A stretch of 64,000 nucleotides of DNA from Cornus controversa (GCA_026545225.1 CM048849.1:12345541-12409540); one strand, 5' to 3'. Positions 11,301 to 22,905 are shown, numbered from the stretch's first letter. Numbers and translations are program-made. Notes: generated by a model from the letters alone, not told the origin.

Positions 11301-11618
11301 CTGGTGATGTTACTAACTGTGGCTGTAAACACATACAAAGAAACTGCAAAAGGGCGGGGCTCGGTAGACAAACGCAGCTCATTGGCATGATGGAAAGGCC
11401 AAAAAATGGCTCGTTGGAGCGAAACCGGGAATGGTTCGTTGGAGCAAAAACTGATCTAAAAATCAGAAACGGAGCTCGTTGAAATCAACGACTTTAAAAC
11501 ACATATGCTATGGCTCGTGGAATAAATCTTGTGATGTTACCAACAATAGCTGCGAACACATACAAACAAATAGCAAAAGCGCGACTCGGTAGACAAAATC
11601 AGCTCGTTGGAGTGACCT
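11301..11618. repeat. Diverged direct duplication (about 225 bp apart)
   Basis: The segment at about 11301-11400 (GATGTTACTAACTGTGGCTG, later CTCGGTAGACAAACGCAGCTC) recurs diverged at 11526-11618 (GATGTTACCAACAATAGCTG, later CTCGGTAGACAAAATCAGCTC). It abuts the long LTR at 11619. Function and origin are unknown. Confidence 0.65.
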
Positions 11619-12539
11619 TGAAATACCCCCTACAAAATTTCACGGATGAGGTGGCCAGTCTCATACATAAACATAAGGGATACCTACAACTGATATCAAG
11701 CAAGCATAGAATACAATGACAAAAGAAAAAGAATTATAAATGATTAAAGGAAAGTCTAACTAAAATAAATAATAATATTAAATAACATTGTACTAGTCTG
11801 AACGATACAACTTGGAAGTCCCATAAACCAAGGACCCCTTAACCAAAAATCATAAAAGTAATTACTTTATGAAAATATCTAAGTCCCTACACTAAAGTCT
11901 GGCAAGGAATAGATGATTGCCACGCTCTACGAACTCCACGCTCTAACGTCGAGGTGGAAACTGTCTGGAACCTGAAATATCAACAAAGTGGATTAAACTC
12001 ATGAGCAAGTTCTCTCTACTACAACTCAATCGGAGAACCGGTAAACATACCCTCTATATGAGGACATTAAAGGCATATAGATATAATTATACCGTTTATT
12101 CATTTAATGTCCTATCTTAGAAGTAACTAGAATTATGTTCTGAACCAACCCACCCATTACCACAATAAAGGTAGAACAATTTCTAAGTTCAAATCAAAGG
12201 TAATCCTAACATGCCTGAACACACTAAGTTTTCAAATTAGATTCTAGGAAATCCTACCATGCCTTCCTCCATATATTCTACAAATGCCTTACAAGGTATT
12301 AGGCAAACCTATCATGCCTCCACCAATAATCCTTTTCCAAAATAACAAATTTATGTTTATATACAATTAAATATAACCCACTAGCTCATAGATATTTCCC
12401 TACTTAACCCTGTGATCCAAAAATAGAGCAGCCCAACACACTACACTAACCCATCAGTTATCTCAATGCGAGTGTATACTAGTTTTACATTCACACTGGA
12501 AGCAATCCTAACGTGCTGGAATATATAACAAGAACTTTC

Positions 12540-13425
12540 TTATTAGATTTTAGAAAATCCTGACATGCCCCAAATAAAATATAAAGATACCTTATTAGGT
12601 ATTAGGTGATCCCGACATGCATGCCAATCCTAACATGCCAAATATAATGTATAGATACCTTATTAGGTATTAGGCGACCTCGACACGCTAGGGAATCTTG
12701 AAATGCGAAATATAATGCATAAATACCTTATTAGGTATTAGGCGATCCCGATACGCCTTGACAATCCCAATATGCCAAATATAATGCACAGATACCTTAT
12801 TAGGTATTAGGTAATCTTGACACACTGGGCAATCCTGACATGCCAAATATAATGTATAGATACCTTATTAGGTATTAGGCGATCTCGACACGCCTGACAA
12901 TCCTAACATTTCAAATATAATGTATTGATACCTTATTAGGTATTCGGCGATCTCGACAGGCCTGGCAATCCTGATATGCCAAATATAATGTATAGGTGAT
13001 CCCAATACGCCTGGCAATCCTCACATGCCAAATATGATGTATAGACACCTTATTAGGTATTAGGTGATCCCGATACGCCTGGCAATCTTGACAGGCCAAA
13101 TATAATGTATAGATACCTTATTAGGTATTAGGCGATGCCGACATGCCTTGGTAATCCCAACATGCCAAATATATTACATAGATATCTTATTAGGTATGAG
13201 GCGATCCCAACACGCCTTGAATCCTGACATGCTAAATATAATGTATTGATACCTTATTAGGTATTAGGCGACCCCGACACGCCTAGGAATGTGACATGCC
13301 AAATATAATGCATAGATACCTTATTAGGTATTAGGCAATCCCGACACACTTTGGCAATCCCAACAAGCCAAATATAATGCATGGATATCTTATTAGGTAT
13401 TAGGCGATCTTTACACGCTACCATA
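12540..13425. repeat. 68-bp hairpin minisatellite, about 13 units
   Basis: Each unit contains the hairpin ATACCT-TATT-AGGTAT, then an element of the form GGCG-ATCCCGACA-CGCC, then GGCA-ATCCTGACA-TGCC. GATACC cores fall near 12586, 12654, 12722, 12791, 12859 and 12927, a period of 68-69. The two GGCN elements differ mainly at paired positions, so their stems stay complementary. A shorter array of the same repeat is in LTR copy 2 (about 35645-35950). Confidence 0.9.
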
Positions 13426-13541
13426 ATTAACATTTAAATAAAAATCTAACATACTTAAAAACATGCTAATTAATATCATGTAAATCCTATTCTCCCATTT
13501 ATAATTTAAACAAATAAAAAATAACAAAACAACATACTATG

Positions 13542-13890
13542 TGATGGAGCAAAAATAGTCACCCCGACCAAACCAAAACGCCAACCTGTAAAAAAGAACA
13601 AGAGAAGGGTAATCGAAGGGGCACCGGCGCGATGCCGGCCGACTAAGCTCCGACGATCAAGTCAGAAATCGAAAGGGCACTCAAAGATGTAAAGGGACTA
13701 AGGGCGTATTAATTGCGTACCTGGTATATGGATCGTCTCTGCATTTATAGCGGCCAAGTGAGACCGTACCCTAGTAGGAGACTGGTTCCTGGAGATAGAG
13801 AAGTCCTCTTAAAGTAGACTTCTTATCCATGTTAGCTTGAACTCAACCTCCACGTTGTACGTTTCATAATTGGAGTCAAATACCCTATCA
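13542..13890 (-). repeat. 3' LTR of the Tat-like element
   Basis: 349 bp, plus-strand form TGATGGAGC...CCCTATCA. It matches the copy at 22970-23318 apart from scattered substitutions. Confidence 0.92.
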
Positions 13891-13933
13891 GATGCTCCCT
13901 GTTCATGAGGGTTGCTCGTCGAGCCTTAGGAAC

Positions 13934-14094
13934 ACTTTTTTCCTTTTCTTTTCCTTTCTTCCATTTTTTCCTTTCCTTTTTTTCTTTCCCCTTTTCTTTT
14001 TTTTTTCTTTTTCACTTTCTTTTTTCTTTTTCCTTTTCTTTTCTTTTCTTTTTTCTTTTCTTTTTTCTTTTTCCTTTTCTTTTTTCTTTCTCCC
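13934..14094. repeat. Long pyrimidine tract (C/T only, two A interruptions)
   Basis: About 160 bases that are almost purely C and T on the plus strand, with A only near 13963 and 14014. It lies between the 3' LTR and the GC-rich segment of the Tat-like element. It yields spurious Phe/Ser-rich or Lys/Glu-rich open frames, which are not genes. On the minus strand it is a purine tract, unusually long for a polypurine primer region. Confidence 0.9.
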
Positions 14095-14360
14095 GTACGT
14101 GGCACGCGTCGGGTGGGCCAGGTAGCGCCCGGTCGAGCCTGGCCAGGTAGCGCTCGGCCGAGCCCGGCCTGGCAACTCCCGGCCGCACCCAGCCAGGGGA
14201 GCGCCAGGTAGAGCCCGGCCAAGTGGGCCCGGTTGCGCCAGGCCAGGCTGCATTCCTGCTGCGCTCGGCTCTAGCTTTAGCTAGGTGGGCCCGTCCACGC
14301 CCGGCGATTTGGTCACGTCGTCCAAGCTCCGTGCTGCTTTCCTTTGCAACCGCTTGGCTT
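14095..14360. repeat. GC-rich segment with short degenerate repeats
   Basis: A sharp compositional change: very GC- and CpG-rich, with a repeated CCAGGTAGCGCYCGGYCGAG-like word near 14118-14215. It lies just upstream of the TATA box and start of the antisense ORF. It may be part of that ORF's promoter region. Confidence 0.6.
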
Positions 14361-14454
14361 GTGAACGTTACCAAAAGTGGCTTTTGAACGTTGCTTGAGG
14401 ACCATTGGGGGGAGAGAGCCGTTGGAGGGTTTACAACAGTTGGCTTCCTTTGCC

Positions 14455-14462
14455 TATATAAG
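14455..14462 (+). promoter_or_regulatory. TATA box of the antisense ORF
   Basis: TATATAAG lies about 85-90 bp upstream of the ATG at 14544 and just downstream of the GC-rich segment. The arrangement parallels the first Tat-like element. Confidence 0.6.
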
Positions 14463-14543
14463 CAATCCCACTTTCATTTACGCTTCATTCCAAAAAATCT
14501 TATTACTAGCTCTCTTCTCACTTATAACTTGTTTCTCTGATCC

Positions 14544-16529
14544 ATGCCCTACACTATTCTACCTTCTCTTTCTCGTTGTCTATTTATCGTTGATCATAAC
14601 TTCGACAAGCCCAGCCCAGAGCTCTTTGCCCCCGATTCTCCCCTTGTCCAGGTATTCAATTTTCTTCATTCTACAATGGTAGCTTACAACGAATGCCAGG
14701 ATATCAGCTCTACAATGACAGATGCCAATGTTGAAGAGCTAGCAGCTTTATTGTCCTTTCCAGACGGGGTTGTAGCTAGAGCTCCTTTGCCCGCGAAGAG
14801 GGCTTTTTCCATCTGTCCAGGAGAAACGTGCTTCTATAAAGGCCACTTTCTTTCGGGCCTACGCTTTCCAATTCCAAACTTTGCAAAAGAGCTGCTCCGG
14901 TATATCAACCTCTGTCCTTCTCAGCTTACGCCTAACTCTTGGCGTATTATTATGGCCACCCTGGTCCTTTAGAGGTCTAGCAAGCTCACCCCTCAACTAA
15001 CTATCAATGAGTTCCTTTCTTGTTATACTCTTTTAAAAAATAAGGACTGGCGCCATATTCAAGGCCGGTCTCGCGGGCCAGGGTGTCTTCTTAAAGGACA
15101 GGTGATCCTTGACAACAGTCAACGGATAAAGAACTGGAAGAAATGATTCTTTTTCATCTCGGGAAACTGGGCGCTTCCCCCTCACTGAATTCCCCGCACC
15201 TGGACTGAAGGGGTCGTAAGTGGTGAGCTTTTTCTATTATTTCCTCTTTTTAGGCTACTTTTACCTTCTTTACGTATGCTTACACAGATTTATGTATTTT
15301 AATAAACCAGCGGTTAGAGTACAGCCCGAGGTAAGTCAAGAAGAGGAAGACAGACTAGACATCATTTATGATCTTGGGATGAGGGATGCGGTGGCCTTGA
15401 CCTCCGACGCAGGGTTGAGTACACTAGGTTACCCCCCTCGCATGCTTGGGGATAGGCGAGGTATACTTTTATATTTCTTATTCTTCATTCCCTTCTCTTC
15501 CTGGAGTTGAGAAATATAAGTTTTATTGTAAACTCGTACAAGATCTCAGAGAAGGCCCGATCAAGACATTCGTATGTTGGTGAAAGGAAAAGGTGTCGCG
15601 GGATCCTCATCCCCTGCTCAAAAAAGACGATGCCAACCTGTAGTTATTAGGAGCACCGGTGCACCTACAGGTGGGGGCTTATCTTCTCCTCCCTCTATTG
15701 GGAATTCTCCCCTCGCAGCCACCATGAGTACTCCGACCCCTGGCTCCAGCCCCTTTGGGATACCTTATACCCCTCTGTTCGCGAGTGGTAGTCTGGTCGA
15801 CCCAAGTGCCTTTGGGGTGCCGGTGACTCAACTTTTTGGTGGAGGCAGCTCGCATGTATCCTTCTCCCCGGCTACTAGCCACACTGGGCTATTAACCCCG
15901 GCGGTCGGCCATACTGGTTCGTTGCTGTGTGACACATCCTTTGCTATAAAAAGGGTTGGGGAGTTTGTTCTCCCACGTGATCTGGAAAAGGTGGACGCTC
16001 TCGATTTCGTTTTCTCCACCGGATATTTGCTAGCCAATATGGCTCAAGTGTGCCCCTGGCCTCCTTATCATGCTTGAGTGAAATTCTAATATTTTTTCTT
16101 CTTAGCCGTACATTTTCCTTGTGTGTTTAATAGGGCCTGAAGATTGCCCATGGTCTCTCCAACCGTCTCCTATGTGCAGAAGAGGAGCTGGGGAAGCAAA
16201 AAATAGCCTTCGCCAAGGAACGCGCCTCCTTTGCTAGTGAAGGTACCAGTTTTAACTCACAGCTTGAGACCTTTTGCGCTTCTCATGGTGAGGAAATAAA
16301 CACCCTCAATTCTCAACTCAGCCATGAACGGGAGGAGATTGCTCGGTGGAATGCCGACCTGCCCAGAATTAAAGAACTGGCCGTAGAGAATTTCAAGGAG
16401 TCGCCTGATTTTGACAGGGCCCTCAACCAGTCATATATTAATGGGTTTGAGTATTTTTGCGAAGTGGGGCAAGATCAATGGCCTGATATGAACTTCTCGA
16501 GTCTGCAACTTGGAGATCCCGACCCTTGA
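14544..16529 (+). pseudogene. Antisense extra ORF of the Tat-like element (putative gypsy-type transposon protein)
   Basis: Runs opposite to gag-pol. The first block starts at ATG 14544; about residues 108-137 contain GLRFPIPNFAKELLRYINL followed by SQLTPNSWRI, the family signature (Pfam Transposase_28-like). A TAG at 14970-14972 and a TGA near 15144 interrupt conserved text (INEFLSCYTLLKNKDW; NSQRIKNWKK). GT/AG-like junctions near 15215-15312, 15332 and 15460 suggest introns. A Ser/Pro/Gly-rich block follows (15574-16077). The C-terminus at about 16130-16529 is coiled-coil (EELGKQKIAFAKERASF) and ends at TGA 16527-16529. Function of the family is unknown. This copy is broken. Confidence 0.75.
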
Positions 16530-16689
16530 GCTGGAGTCTTTTTCTTTTGGTACTTATGTAATGTTCCTCTTTGTAGAGGCTCCATGTACCCTTTTCCGTT
16601 GTTAATCAATGAAGGATCGTATATTTCTCTTTATTGAACATGAGTCATTGTGTAGAGGTAACGTCTACATTTTTTGAAGTTCTGATTCA

Positions 16690-17101
16690 TTTTGCTTGAA
16701 AAGACCTTCCGTGGAGGTGTGTCCCTGTAGGGTCTTGCCCCCATAGGGTTTTGTCTTTTCCTGGGATTTATTCACCCCGCCTTTTTCTTGAAAGGCCCTC
16801 CGTAGAGGTGTGTCCCCCTAGGGTTTTGCCCCCGTAGGGTTTTGTTTTTTCTCAGGATTTATTCATCCCGCCTTTTTCTTCAAAGGCCCTCCGTAGAGGT
16901 GTTTCCCCATAGGGTTTTGCCCCCGTAGGATTTTGTCTTTTCTCGGGATTTATTCATCCCGCCTTTTTCTTCAAAGGCCCTCCGTAGAAGTGTGTCCCCG
17001 TAAGGTTTTGCCCCCGTAGGGTTTTGTCTTTTCTCGGGATTTATTCATCCCGCTTTTTTCTTCAAAGGCCCTCCGTAGAGGTGTGTCCCCGTAGGGTTTT
17101 G
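16690..17101. repeat. 91-bp tandem repeat, about 5 units
   Basis: Units begin near 16700, 16791, 16882, 16973 and 17064 with AAAGGCCCTCCGTAGAGGTG, then CCCGTAGGGTTTTGCCC and CGGGATTTATTCATCCCGCC. They lie between the convergent 3' ends of pol and the antisense ORF. Tandem repeats in this variable zone of Tat/Ogre-type elements are known to seed satellite DNA. The CGGGATTTATTCATCCCG part can fold into a hairpin. Confidence 0.9.
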
Positions 17102-17286
17102 CAACCAACATGTTTGAAGGAATAACACCTTTTATTTCATAATAAAAACTTACAAAAGACAAACTAGAACTGGACAGGAACCCTATCCCAAAGTCTTGGG
17201 CATTAGCGCCCAGCTTCTAAAGTGATACTTAAGTTCCAGCAACAAAGCCAACCTTTACAATAATACTTGCTAAAAGCGAATGCAAG

Positions 17287-18582
17287 CTAATACCTAAAGA
17301 GGATGGGATAAAAAATTAACAAGTCAAGGAAAAACCCTTTCTGATAAAAGTTCCTTAAATGCTCGGCATTCCAAGGATGAGCCAACTGCCTTCCTTCTAA
17401 TGTTTCCAGCCAGTAAGTTCCTCGTCTTTGAGTCCTAATCACTTTACACGGTCCCTCCCAATTAGGGGCCAGCTTTCCAGTGTCGTGAGGTTTGGTGGCT
17501 TTAGTGACTTCTCGTAAGACTAGATCGCCAGGCTGGAAACTCCTATGCTTGACTATGGTATTGTAATACCGGGACATGGCCTGTTGATACACGGCCATTC
17601 GTACCTATGCCTACTCCCTTCTCTCATCGATGAAATCGACACTGGCCATTAGTTCCTTCTCGTTGTGAACTGGATCATAATGCTTGGCTCGATGGCTCAC
17701 CACCATTCCGATTTCGACAGGCAGAACTGCCTCACTTTCGAAAGCTAAGAAGTAGGGTGTCTCCCCTATGGGGACTCTGACGGTGGTCCTGTAGGCCCAC
17801 AAGATGCTTGGCAGCAGCTCTGGCTATGCTCCTTTGGAGTCATCCAAGCGCTTCTTAATCATTTTAAATATGGTTCTGTTGGCTACTTCAGCCTGCCCAT
17901 TGGCCTGTGGGTGGCTTGGTGAGGAGTACCGGTAGCTTATGTCATGTTCTGTGCAAAAATCTTAGAACCGTCGGCTCTCAAACTACTTTGCGTTGTCCAT
18001 AATTATGACTTTTGGAACACCAAACCTGCATATGATTGATTTCCACATGAAACTGATGACATTCCTTTCCCCTATTGTAGTTAGGGGCTCGGCCTCCACC
18101 CACTTGGTGAAGTAGTCAATCGCTACAATTGCAAATTTTGTCTGCCCCTTTCCCATAGGTAGAGGGCCAACAAAATCCATTCCCCATTGGGCAAAAGGCC
18201 ACGGGGCCATTATTGGTGTCAGCCCTTTCGGAGGCTGTCTCGGGATGTTGGCAAAGCATTGGTACTTTTCGCACCTCTTGACAAAGTTCATTGCATCCTG
18301 CTGCATAGAAGGCCAGTAGTATCCCTGCCTAATGGCCTTGTGAGCCAAGGACCTACCTTCCGCATGGTTTCCACATTCCCCTTCATGAATTTCCCTCATA
18401 ACACTCTGCACTTCTTCTGTTGACACACATCGTAGGTATGGTAAGGAAACTCCTCTTTTGTAGAGGATTCCATCGATCAGGGTGTACCTAGATGCCCTGA
18501 CCGTAGTTCTGTGTGCTTCTACTTTATCCGACGGTAATTCACCACTGCTTATGTATTTGACTATCGGGTCCGCCCATTCCAT
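17287..18582 (-). pseudogene. Integrase of the Tat-like element, several in-frame stops
   Basis: On the minus strand: a zinc-binding region with CEKYQCF (about 18290-18260), the catalytic core with Asp in WGMDFVGPLP (about 18180) and Asp in IIMDNA (about 17990), then Glu in HPQANGQAE (about 17895). The block with AYRTTVRVPIGETPYFL follows (17800 downward) and the C-terminal domain with FQPGDLVLREV and APNWEGPCKV (17598-17287). Stops fall after IIMDNAK, at other points near 17830-17960, and after DERRE (17611). Not functional. Confidence 0.9.
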
Positions 18583-19557
18583 GCCCTATGTGACTTGGTT
18601 TACTTCACACGACGTGGCTACTGTTATACTCGGGTGGTCCATGCACTCTACAAGCACCGCCCCTTGGGCGGCCTCTTGTGCCGTAGCCAATCGAGCGAGA
18701 GCATCAACATTGGATTTTTCACTGTGGGGGCTCCGCGTGATTGAAAACCTCTAGAAACAGGTAACCAATTCTTGTACTTTTTGCAAGTAAGATTTCATCC
18801 TTGCTCCCTTTGCCTCGTATTCCAAACTGACTTGTCGGGCAATTAACTGGGAGTCGGTATGAGCTTTCAGTTGTCTAACCTTGAGGATATCTGCTAGCTT
18901 TAACCCCGTAATTAAAGTTTCATATTCAGCTTCATTGTTTGTTGCCTTGAATCCAAATTACAGGGCGTACTTGAATGTTTCTCCTACTGGAGATCTAATT
19001 AGTATCCCTGCACCGCTGGCTTGTATGTTGGATGACCCATCGATAAACAATTGCCACGTGCACCCAGGGTCCATTAGGTCCTCCCTTTTTTGGTGGATTG
19101 TATCTTCTACTTCTTCCTGCTGAACCTGTTCATCTTCCCGGGGGTATGTAAATTCTGCTATGAAATCCGCCAATACTTGGCCTTTGACTGCTGTCCTTGG
19201 CTTGTATCGGATGTCAAATTCTCCTAGCTCCACAGACCACTTCACAAGTTGCCCCGAGGTTTCGGGTTTGAAGAGGACTTGCCAGAGCGGTTGATCGGTT
19301 AGCACTACAATGGTGTGCGCTTGGAAATATGACCTGAGTTTCCTGGCCGTAGTGACTAAGGCGAATGCTAGTTTTTTTATGGAGGGATACCTTTCTTCTG
19401 CCCCTCGGAGAACCCTGCTGGTATAATAAACTGGCCTTTGCACTCCTTCTTCTTCTCGTACCAGTGCAGAACTAACTGCTGCGAGAGAGACAGCCAAGTA
19501 CAAGTACAACTCATCTCCTATGCGTACGCACGACAAAAGTGGGGGCGAACTGAGGTA
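18583..19557 (-). pseudogene. Dual RNase H region of the Tat-like element
   Basis: The first RNase H has PVYYTSRVLRGAEERYPSIE-like text (here YPSIKKLAFAL), VVLTDQPL and DIRYKPRTAVKGQVLADFIA. A second RNase H follows: LFIDGSSNIQASGAGILI, then, past a stop at 18958-18960, ATNNEAEYETLI, whose Glu and the preceding Asp are catalytic positions. A second, archaeal-type RNase H is a marker of the Tat lineage. Stops at about 18958, 18750 and 18583 end coding capacity. Confidence 0.85.
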
Positions 19558-20669
19558 CTATTTTAGATCGTTTAAGGCCTGCTCACATTTTGGAGTCCAC
19601 TCAAAGGCCCGCTTGAGGACTTGAAAGAATGGGAGACACCTGTTTGTAGCGCGGGAAATTAACCTGCTTAGCGCTGCCACCTTACCTGTCAGCTTTTGGA
19701 CTTCTTTAACAGTTTTGGGTGATCTTGTATCTAGGATGGTTTGCATCTTCTGTGGGTTGGCCTCTATCCCCTTCTTGCTGACTAGATAGCCCAAGAACTT
19801 CCCAGAAGATACTCCAAATGCACACTTGCTTGGATTGAGCTTCATTTTGTACTTCTGAAGGACATCAAAGGCCTCCTGCAAATCAACCAAGTGGTTGGCT
19901 GCCTCCTGACTTTTGACAAGCATATCATCGACATACACTTCCATATTCCTGCCAATTTGCTCCTTGAACATTCTATTTACAGCCTTTGATAGGTTGCGCC
20001 GGTATTCTTTAGGCCGAATGGCATTACCGTGTAGCAGTACAATCCCCTTTCTATTATGAAGGACGTCCTTTCCTGGTCTGACGGCCACATCAAAATTTGA
20101 TTATATCCTGAGTAGGCATCCATGAAGCTGAGCCGTTCGCACCCTACCGTCCCTTCCACGAGTATGTCAATCTGGGGAGGGGGAAGCTGTCTTTCGGACA
20201 GGCTTTGTTTAGGTAGGTAAAGTCGACACACATGTGCCACTTGCCATTAGATTTTTTAACCAGCACTACATTTGCCAACCAGTCTGGGTAATTGGTTTCC
20301 CGCACAAAGTTGGCCTTCAATAACTTCTCTACCTCCTCGAAAATTGTCGCGTTTCTTTCTGGGGCAAAGATTCTCCTTTTTTGTCTCACTGGCTTGGTAG
20401 TGGGGTCGATATTCAGTCGATGTACGGCAATGGTTGGGGTCGATCCCAGGCATATCCTCATGGGACCATGCGAACACATCCTCATTAGTTCTGAGAAATC
20501 GCACCATCTCATCCCGAGAGGTGGGTGAGAGTAACGATCCCAAGCTCACCTTTTTCCCTGTGCCTTGTTTATTTAAGTTGACCTCAATTAGTTCTTCCAT
20601 CGGCTTTGCATGACGGACCTCTTCTTTCTCCTCTACCTCTTGTCCCTCAATGTTTAGGGTTTCTGTCAT
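19558..20669 (-). pseudogene. Reverse transcriptase of the Tat-like element, frameshifted
   Basis: RT copies element RNA into DNA. RT motifs are spread over three reading frames: VRETNYPDWLANVVLVKKSN with CVDFTYLNKACPKDSFPLP (20512-20144), MDAYSGYNQILM with VMPFGLKNTGATYQRL (20240-19977), and the catalytic MEVYVDDMLVKS (20088-19558, YVDD intact) followed by NPSKCAFGV and GFLGYLVS-type text. At least two frameshifts break it. The N-terminal linker (20669-20513) contains FAWSHEDMPGIDP, standard for this family. Confidence 0.9.
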
Positions 20670-20699
20670 CTTCTTCTCTCTTAGGGAGGTGACATAACA

Positions 20700-21536
20700 T
20701 TATCTGGTAGTGACCTGATCTCCTCTTAGTTCCCCAACACCGTGTTCCATGGGGAACCGAGCGAGGAGGTGGTAGGTAGAGGTCACAGCTCTCATAGCGT
20801 TCAACGTGGCCCTTCCCAGAATGACATTATAAGTGGTTGGACAATCCACCACAAAGAAAGTTACCATCTTGGTGACTTGTCTGGGACTTGAACCAGCTGT
20901 AACCGGGTGGTCGATTGTACCCAAGGGAAGGAGTTTCTCTCTGGAGAAGCCCACGAGTGGAGATTGAGTGGTCTTGAGTTTGTTCCTTCGAATCTTCATC
21001 TGATCAAATGCATCTACAAAGAAGATATTTGCGGAGCTGCCATTGTCGATTAGAACCTGCCTAATTGTGAAGTTGGCGATGACTAATGTGACGACGAGGG
21101 CATCATCGTGGGGTTGCTGGACTTTTTTAGCGTCATCCTCTGAAAAGGTTATGACCTGGTCGTTCAACTGAGGGCATTTGGCGGGTGATTGGCTCACCTC
21201 ACCAACTTCAGAGAAATTTCTGAATTTCCTAACATGTGCTTTGCGAGCGGCATTAGACTCCCCGTCCCCCCCGACTCCTCTTGAGATGACTCTAATTTCC
21301 CCTACTGGAGGGTTCTTGCGAGCCGCACCCTCAGTTACATCTTGCGTCTGATTCTGCGCTCTCTGCCCCCCGCCGACCATAAATCTCCGCAATTGGCCCC
21401 TTTGAACTAAACTCTCAATTTGTCTTTTCAAATCCATGCATTCATTGGTATCATGACCGTGACCACGATGGAACCTACAATACTTGTCACGAGATCTCCT
21501 GGTTGGATTAATTCTCAACTTCGGAGGCCATGACAC
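20700..21536 (-). pseudogene. Gag zinc knuckle and aspartic protease region of the Tat-like element
   Basis: An open frame of 278 residues. Near the N-terminus, YCRFHRGHGHDTNECMDLK is the usual gag/protease-junction zinc knuckle-like motif of this family. About residues 163-172 carry VLIDNGSSANI, the retropepsin active-site region in its plant Tat form (DNGSS rather than DTG). YNVILGRATLN matches the flap-distal conserved block. The frame itself is intact but is cut off from gag and RT by stops, so I treat it as part of a dead polyprotein. Confidence 0.85.
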
Positions 21537-21631
21537 CGCCGGGTCATCCTGGATGTGGAGGAGGATCTAGCTTATAGGAGCGTTCAACGGGGTGAAATTG
21601 AACCCCTTTCACGGTGCACGGTCCTGTCATT

Positions 21632-22905
21632 CTATTCCTGCAATACTTTGTTGTACTTGGGGTTCCGTTCCTCTCTGCTCAGTTGTCCTCCCCTCTTCCT
21701 GTCCACCTTTTTGTCACTATCACCTTTTTCCCTTCGAGCATCAAGGGCATTTTTGGCATTCATGTATTTTTGGGCTTTCACAAGTAATTTGGACATGCTC
21801 TCAGGGGGATGCTTAGAAACAGAGTATAGGAATTTAGAGGGTTGCAACCCTCCCATGAATGCTGTAACGGCCACCTTGTCATCCAAGGCATCTAGTTGTA
21901 ACATTTCTCTGTTGAATCGATTGATATAGTCCCGCAACGATTCTCCCTTAGTTTGCTTACATTCAGGAGATAGGTAGCGGGTTTCCTGTGTCTCCGGGCG
22001 GCAATGAAATTGCCGACAAATAGTTGGCTCAGCTCGTTGAAAGAACGGACAGTTGATGGTTTTAAACTATTGAACCAGGACCTGGCAGAGCCCTTTAATG
22101 TAATGGGAAAGGCTCTGCACATGATCTCGTTGGGTACCGCCTGAAGATGCATCAAGGCCTTGTAAGTTTCCAGGTGATCTAACGGGTCCTTAGTCCCGTC
22201 AAAGCTTTCCACTGTGGGCATCTTGAACCTGGGGGGCAGGGGACAGTTCATTACCTCTGCAGAGAACGGGAGGTTGGTTTGCTGGACCAAATCCTCTATT
22301 GTGGCAGGACCTTTCCCTCTTATGGCATGGGCCATGCTCTCTACCCTGGCTCTTAGGTCTTGTATCTCCATATCGTGATAAGCAAGAGATGCGGAATCCC
22401 CATGGGGTTGGCTCCCCTCGGGAGGGACCAAACGGCTCTAATTCATCGCACCTCTTATGCGACTCTAAGCCGCGTCTTCCATCGGGACTTCACTTCCTCT
22501 CCCAACGCCGTCCTCCTCAGCACCAATGGTCCTTACGTAACTTGGCGACGGTGTTGGCGCCACAGGGGGGAGGCGTTGCAGAATCGCCGCATTTTGCTAG
22601 AGCAACTGGACCAGACTTTGATTTAAGTTCCGGAACTGGTGCTCCAACGCTGCGACACGCCCCTGGTCTTTTGGGACTTCGGGGTGTGTCCCGAGGAAGT
22701 CCGTCTGTCCAGGGGGCTGCGTGCCTCCATGACCTGCGGGTGGATTGGCTATCGGGTTTTGTGCGTTTGGGGGGTTGGTACCAATAGGAAAATCTTGCGC
22801 GACCGGGGGGTCGCTCTGGCCAGGTAGGTCATGTACCGGAGGACCTTGGCCAACAGGGGGATCCTGTATGGCCGTGGTCTCCAATCCAAATCGAAGGTGC
22901 ATCAT
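21632..22905 (-). pseudogene. Gag of the Tat-like element, stops and a frameshift
   Basis: Starts at MMHLRFG (22905), about 45 bp from the primer site. A Pro/Gly-rich N-terminal segment (to 22597) ends in a stop; further stops lie between 22597 and 22431. The capsid-like block (22431-21892) contains DGTKDPLDHLETYK and FPITLKGSARSWFNSL, classic Retrotrans_gag motifs. A frameshift near 21940 moves the frame to 21937-21632, with LRDYINRFN-type text and MGGLQPSKFLYSV. Gag would form the virus-like particle; this copy cannot. Confidence 0.88.

Noticed and set aside
12540..13425. CRISPR-like array of regular short repeats
   Set aside because: Plant context, whole unit repeats including the 'spacers', and the array lies inside an LTR. 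It is a minisatellite.
13892..14374. Phe/Ser-rich and Lys/Glu-rich frames, and GC-rich Arg/Gly/Ala frames
   Set aside because: Low-complexity translation of the pyrimidine tract and the GC-rich block of a retroelement.
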